From NCBI GenBank assembly GCA_003971905.1, contig RSEE01000005.1:744001-808000 (forward strand): 64,000 bases of DNA, read 5' to 3'. Both the position numbers and the translations under genes were made by a program. Numbering within the stretch: position 1 is the first letter of the stretch; every line of letters starts with the position of its first letter. A model generated the notes under the pieces. The model was not told the origin of the DNA. It saw nothing but the letters and a program-made list of their open reading frames with translations, and searched no databases. This DNA comes from Moniliella sp. 'wahieum'. Lineage: Eukaryota > Basidiomycota > Moniliellomycetes > Moniliellales > Moniliellaceae. Shown piece by piece: positions 59,659 through 64,000 of this stretch.

Positions 59659-61141
59659 GACAGCCCGGCATCATGCTTGCTCCGTCACCTCCTTCTTCAT
59701 TTGGGTTCTCTTGGTTCCCTTCGTCCTCGTATGCCTGCCACCTCTACCTCACCCGGTTGTCTTCGAATTGCCCGCGCCGTATGTCGCCTTCTGGGCTGTT
59801 CGCATGTACATTCTGCACTCTATCATCATTCACTTGTCATTCCCAGCGGAGTCTCACCCCTACTGAGTGTCGGACGACCCTGCCAAAGCGCGCCAATAAT
59901 ATTTGCGTCCTGAAGGGGAAGGGCTTGATGCTCTCGTGCGGCTGTTTGGAAGCGATACAGGGTCAGAAAAGTGACTTGCTGTCTTAGCTCTAGAGTCGAC
60001 CCTCCAGAAGAGATATATGGCTCTCGAGGACGATCTTCCCACAATTAGCATATCCGCTGGTATTACCCAGTCATGAGTGCTACAATTTGCCAAGGCGTTT
60101 CTGCCTCTCGGCTTGGGACAGCCAGTGAGGCGCGGAGATTGTGCATTGGCTGTGACGCGCCTGAGAGGGTGGGGGAAGGGAAGAGGAGCCAAAGAAGAAA
60201 GTTGTCAGCAGGCTATCCCTTCCCATGATCAATAACGCACAGCCCCTCTGGTGTTCCTCTTCTATCATTCAAGCAGTGGGCCCACCGATGGGGTCGAGGC
60301 GCGGCCTCCTCACCGTATTAACACCGGCAGGCGAGGTACCAGGGAGGTAACTACAGTCATGATACCACATCTCGCATTTGTCGAATGCGGTTAACGAAAA
60401 GGCGTAGCGAAATGCAGCTGAGCACAACATCTAGAGGCACCTGCGGCGCTTATGCAAATGCTGTGACTAGTACTAGCTTCTAACTTCTCGTCTTTGCGAA
60501 CGACGTGTTGGATAGGATGTTGCCGCAATAGCCCCAGATTCGTCCCAGCTGCGCCAAGTTTGTGCAGCCTATACAAAAACATCGAAGGAAGGGTGATAGC
60601 CAGTACGTATACCTCTATGGACGCAATCCGCCCGTTGATCTGGCTTATGATCTCTTCTGCCGTCCCTCGGTCTGTGTGCTGGAGAAGGGAGCGGGGCTTG
60701 GAAAGGATGTGTATACTGGTTCCAAATGCGGCCACTGGTACTTAGTAAAGGACAGGTTCTGTGATGGCTCGCTACAGGCGCTGGATGCCGGTAACGGCGA
60801 GTGCCCATTTGGAGATGGGTCTTGGGCCCAGCATGGTGCCTGAGGAAGGTCTGAGAGCGCCACTGGGAGTAGGGGCCTGTACAATCCTGAAATGAGGGAG
60901 TCATGACGGGGCCCAGGTGGCGGACGAAGTATAGGCACTAATTAGTGGTCGGGCACAAGGAAGAGCTGGTCTTAGTCACCTAAAATAAGGTGGAGCGCAT
61001 ACCATGCTATGGGCGATTACGATGGCGATATTGGCCCCGGTCCATCCAGGATCTGTGGCCAGTGGACTGCCCTGGAGTCGGCAAGCAGGCACCACATTCA
61101 CCTAACACCATCAGCCGTCTTGAGCTCGAAATAAAAAAGGT
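59659..61141. other. 1.5-kb intergenic low-GC region
   Basis: Between the coiled-coil gene and tRNA-Tyr. A Cys-containing open frame at 60562-60843 (plus) lacks recognisable domains. No element or repeat identified. Confidence 0.4.
61133..61138 (-). terminator. RNA polymerase III terminator of tRNA-Tyr
   Basis: Six A on the plus strand (T6 in the transcript direction) three bases past the tRNA 3' end. Confidence 0.8.
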
Positions 61142-61237
61142 TCTCCCCTCTGGGAGTCGAACCCAGGACATTCAGAGCGGAAGCGATTCCACGTGACCAA
61201 TTACAATCTGACGCTCTTCCAACTGAGCTAAGGAGAG
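61142..61237 (-). tRNA. tRNA-Tyr (GTA) with intron
   Basis: Read on the minus strand from 61237: acceptor CTCTCCT pairs with AGGGGAG near 61143-61149 (discriminator A at 61142), the D-arm is GCTCAGTTGGAAGAGC, and the anticodon stem TCAGA / TCTGA encloses loop TTGTAA with anticodon GTA. The T-arm is CTGGGTTCGACTCCCAG. An intron of about 23 nt follows position 37, as usual for eukaryotic tRNA-Tyr. A T6 run on the minus strand (61133-61138) directly downstream is a Pol III terminator. Confidence 0.95.
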
Positions 61238-61941
61238 GGCTTGGCAAGTCGGAACACATTGGGACTATAGGGTGTCTTCGTTTGTATTGCTCTATCGGTT
61301 CTCTTTTTGCTATTTATTTCTCGGTGGTCATCTACTTGCTACTGTTGGAGCGATACCCCAATCACGCCATCCTGCATGATAGGCTTCACCAGCATCCCCC
61401 ATCTTGCCCGCCGAATGCTCTCTCTGTTCCCCATCAGAACCCTGGGCTTATAGGGCCCTATATATACCCTTCTCATACCCTCCTGTGCCTCTACTCAGAA
61501 CAACATCCTCCATCATTCTCCTCCTTAAGTGCTTACATCCTTGCATATGAGCTGAATATTGAGAATGCTGACCCCATTACCCAGATTCGACTCGTACATC
61601 CCCAAAGATCTGAATATGATAGAAGCTAATATAAAGGGGAATGGGCTAACGATCATTTAGGGAGTGGTTCCCGCACGCAACAGCACCACGCGTATTATAC
61701 CAAGATATCGCACGCGAGCACCGTGGGGAGAGGGAAACATAAACGGAAGGTATCAACAGCGTACACACACGCAGAAAGAAGAAACCCAAGCGGCCAATAG
61801 GGCGCGGGACGTAACAAACAGGCCAGCAACAGCGTACAAAAACGGTAACCGTGAAAACGCGCGCGGAGGGGAGGGAAGGGGAGGTGTAGGGGGGAGGCGA
61901 GGTGGCAGTGACAACGGAACGAAAGGCAAAGTATAGGTCAT
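61238..61941. other. Intergenic region tRNA-Tyr / hexose transporter
   Basis: About 700 bp of lower-GC DNA holding the tRNA upstream region and the 3' end of the transporter gene. TATA-like TATATATACC at 61460-61469. No other feature. Confidence 0.4.
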
Positions 61942-63826
61942 TCAAGCACTCGCATGCGTCGTCTCGAGCTGAACTTCCTCCTGCTTCTCTTCCGGTGAAG
62001 CCAGGGCGCCATCGTGCCAATCGCCCTCCGTCTTTCCCTTTCCCGCTTCACCGACGATCGCCTGAGCAGCGACGGCGGCGCGCTGTTGCCGATCAATCTC
62101 GGCCTGCACATCGTCGCGAGAGGACATGCCCTTGGGGAGCCAGGAGCGCGATGTCCACGCGCGGCAGTTGGGGTCGCAATACATAGCGTTGACCTGCTCC
62201 AGGTTCAAGTCCTTTGTCTCATACACAAAGAAGTAGGCAATCACCGCATTGGCCAGGTTGCAACCGGCAAAGATGTACCCGTATGCGAACCCAATGTCGG
62301 CGGTGATGGGAGTAGTGAACAAGGCCAAGAGGAAGTTCCAGATCCAGTTGGAAAGAGTAGCGAGCGAGGCTTGGCGGGCCCGTGTACGCGAGTCAAATAC
62401 TTCGCCGGTAAAGAGCCAAATGCCGGGAGCCCAGGTACTTGCGTATCCCAAGATAAAGAAGCAGCCCGAGCAAATCATCAGTTTGCCGATACCCGAACTG
62501 AGATGCGGGTCGCCAAGTTTCTTAATGCCGGTCTGCGGATTCGCCTTGTTTCCTGCCACACCCGCAGTGGCAAATACGATGAGCCAAGCGCTGCACCACA
62601 CTCCGCCCCAGATGAGTGGCAAGCGTCGCCCCACCGCTTCCAGCATCCACAACCCAAACAATGTGCAAACAAAATTGACCGCGCCAAAGATAATTTGGGT
62701 GACAAAGGGGTCGGTTACGCCAACGGGAACCATGATCTGGGTTCCATAGTAAAAGAAGTAGTTGGCGCCTGTCAGCTGCTGCCCCATCTGCAAAACCATG
62801 CCCAGTAAAGTACGGTAAAGCGTCTTGTTCTCACCCGGAACGTCTCGGCCCAGGTAACCTTGTTGTCGCGCTCTTCTTGGGCCATAGTGAGGATCTCGTA
62901 AACTCTGCCTCGACATACGGGTCCTTGTCGGCTGCCGTTTTGCCACGTACGATGGCGACCGATTCGCGCGCCTCGTCGTATCTCCCATGAAGTGCAAGCC
63001 AACGAGGTGACTCGGGGCAAAACTGAATAGTGACCGCAAGGAAAGCACCAAAAACATGCCCAGACCAACGGGGACGCGCCACTGGGTTGCATGAGAAGTA
63101 TGCCGAGGGACAGTGCCCGGGGTGGTGCCATAAATGTCTTTCCAGTTGCAGCTGCCAGCACAGCGTGAGGCAATCGCAAAGCAATACGCAATCAGAATCC
63201 CGGCCGTGATAGCCCATTGGTAGGTAGCCACCAGCGTGCCGCGCAGCTGGCGCGGAAGACACTCGGCCTGGTACACAGGCACGCACAGGACAGAGCGCCA
63301 ATGGCCAAACCAGTGATCAGACGCCCCACGGCAAATTGAGCCCAGGCCCAAAACGTGCAGAGTTGGATGATGATACCAATAAAGAAGACCACCACCTCGT
63401 ACTGCATCGCACGACGACGGCCAAAGTAGTCAGCCAAGTAAGCACCAATCAGGGCACCAAACATCGTTCCGATCGACATGAAGGAAACAATTAGACCGTC
63501 GAGCCAGGGGTTTGAGGCCTTGCACTGGATGGCACCCTCACAGACATCAGAGGCGAGGTTGCTGGGGTCCTTCTGGTGTTCAGTGACAGTGCCAAACCGG
63601 TAGAGAAAGTCTTTTGTGTTCGAGATGCCCGAGATCTGAATGAATGAAGCGGGGGGGGTCAGCTCTACAGCTTGTACGCACAGGCAGGAATAAGAAGAAA
63701 AAAAGGGGGCACATATACCTGACCAGTGTCATAGCCAAACAGAAAGCCTCCCATACTGCTGATGAGGCCGACAACCGATCGCGGTGTAGTCAACAGTGGT
63801 GTTGCGCACAGTAATGTGCGTGGCAT
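61942..63826 (-). CDS. MFS hexose transporter (sugar porter family)
   Basis: Twelve-helix sugar/H+ transporter. Exon 1 begins at ATG 63826 and leads to SVVGLISSMGGFLFGYDTGQ, the helix-1 signature. An intron at about 63637-63720 (GTATAT...TTCAG) joins it to ISGISNTKDFLYRFG. Signature motifs: YLADYFGRRRAMQYE, VGRLITGLAIGALS, VPVYQAECLPRQLRGTLVAT, FCPESPRWLALHGRYDEAR, GQQLTGANYFFYYG, LWMLEAVGRRLPLIW and FVYETKDLNLEQVNAMY, in order. Loops between helices 9-10 and the C-terminal cytosolic tail (ending VQLETTHASA) look normal. Frame shifts near 63250 and between 63020 and 62830 are single-base breaks, probably technical. Substrate is likely glucose or another hexose or pentose; with the xylulokinase in the same window, xylose uptake is an untested idea. 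Confidence 0.93.
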
Positions 63827-63961
63827 GGTAGTGGCGGGGGGTGGTTAAGAGGCGGGGATAGTTGCGAAGAAATCCAAAAAAGCACAGCGTATGTGGAACT
63901 GATGTGTGGTGGGAACGTGGACAAGAGGGTAACGTGCTTTTTTCTGTGTGTGAGGAGAGGG

Positions 63962-63976
63962 GAATATATATATATA
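63962..63976 (-). promoter_or_regulatory. TATA-like tract upstream of the hexose transporter
   Basis: ATATATATATATAC run about 140 bp upstream of the minus-strand start, in otherwise GC-rich DNA. Confidence 0.5.
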
Positions 63977-64000
63977 CAAAAAGCCCGGCGCCGGAGGTGG

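Noticed and set aside
60562-60843. Small Cys-containing protein (93 residues)
   Set aside because: No signal peptide, no recognised cysteine pattern, overlapping frames on the other strand and low-GC surroundings.

Overview
The window is GC-rich eukaryotic DNA from a fungus, most likely a basidiomycete yeast or smut relative. Evidence: GT-AG introns of about 50-115 bp with CTAAC/CTGAC-type branch sites, a Spa2 polarisome scaffold, Pho85-type cyclins, a Bck1 MAPKKK, an Lrg1 LIM-RhoGAP, a proteasome Rpn10 with two ubiquitin-interacting motifs, and an intron-bearing tRNA-Tyr. Most genes look single copy; the lineage assignment is inference.

Reading caution: several universally essential genes (ribosomal P0, ubiquitin-S27a, Rpn10, Caf1) each carry one or two single-base indels that break the frame. 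The simplest reading is residual sequencing or assembly error, roughly one indel per 650 coding bases in those genes. I therefore treat most frame breaks as technical and give whole-gene spans in which the protein has to be followed across frames.

Layout: 1-400 (-) 5' end of a ubiquitin-like/AN1 zinc-finger gene; 1380-2841 (-) bacterial (actinobacterial-type) xylulokinase, probably horizontally acquired; 4372-6369 (+) Byr4/Bfa1-like mitotic-exit regulator; 7209-11138 (+) Spa2; 12406-13291 (-) Clg1/Pcl-like cyclin; 14297-16119 a small Gag-only LTR element fossil; 16658-17749 (-) RPN10 head to head with 18101-19062 (+) CAF1; 20395-22689 (-) Pcl cyclin; 22.7-25.8 kb gene-poor low-GC DNA; 25859-32709 (+) BCK1-like MAPKKK convergent with 34162-40212 (-) LRG1-like RhoGAP; 42711-43846 (-) BAR-SH3 amphiphysin; 44282-44754 (-) ubiquitin-RPS27a divergent from 45361-46300 (+) RPP0; 46764-49494 (+) Ccz1-like; 49777-53044 (-) CLASP; 53944-55314 (+) glycerate 3-kinase; 57778-59658 (+) conserved fungal coiled-coil protein; 61142-61237 (-) tRNA-Tyr; 61942-63826 (-) hexose transporter.

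Functionally the window is rich in polarity and cell-wall-integrity factors (Spa2, Bck1, Lrg1, BAR-SH3, two Pho85-type cyclins, CLASP, a Byr4-like protein), mixed with core housekeeping genes and three carbon-metabolism genes (xylulokinase, glycerate kinase, sugar transporter). The most notable signals are the bacterial xylulokinase, a 12-mer GTCACATGTCAC repeated exactly four times in intergenic DNA, a telobox inverted pair in the RPS27a/RPP0 promoter, a 31-residue repeat array in the MAPKKK, and a dispersed ~220-bp repeat of unknown class.
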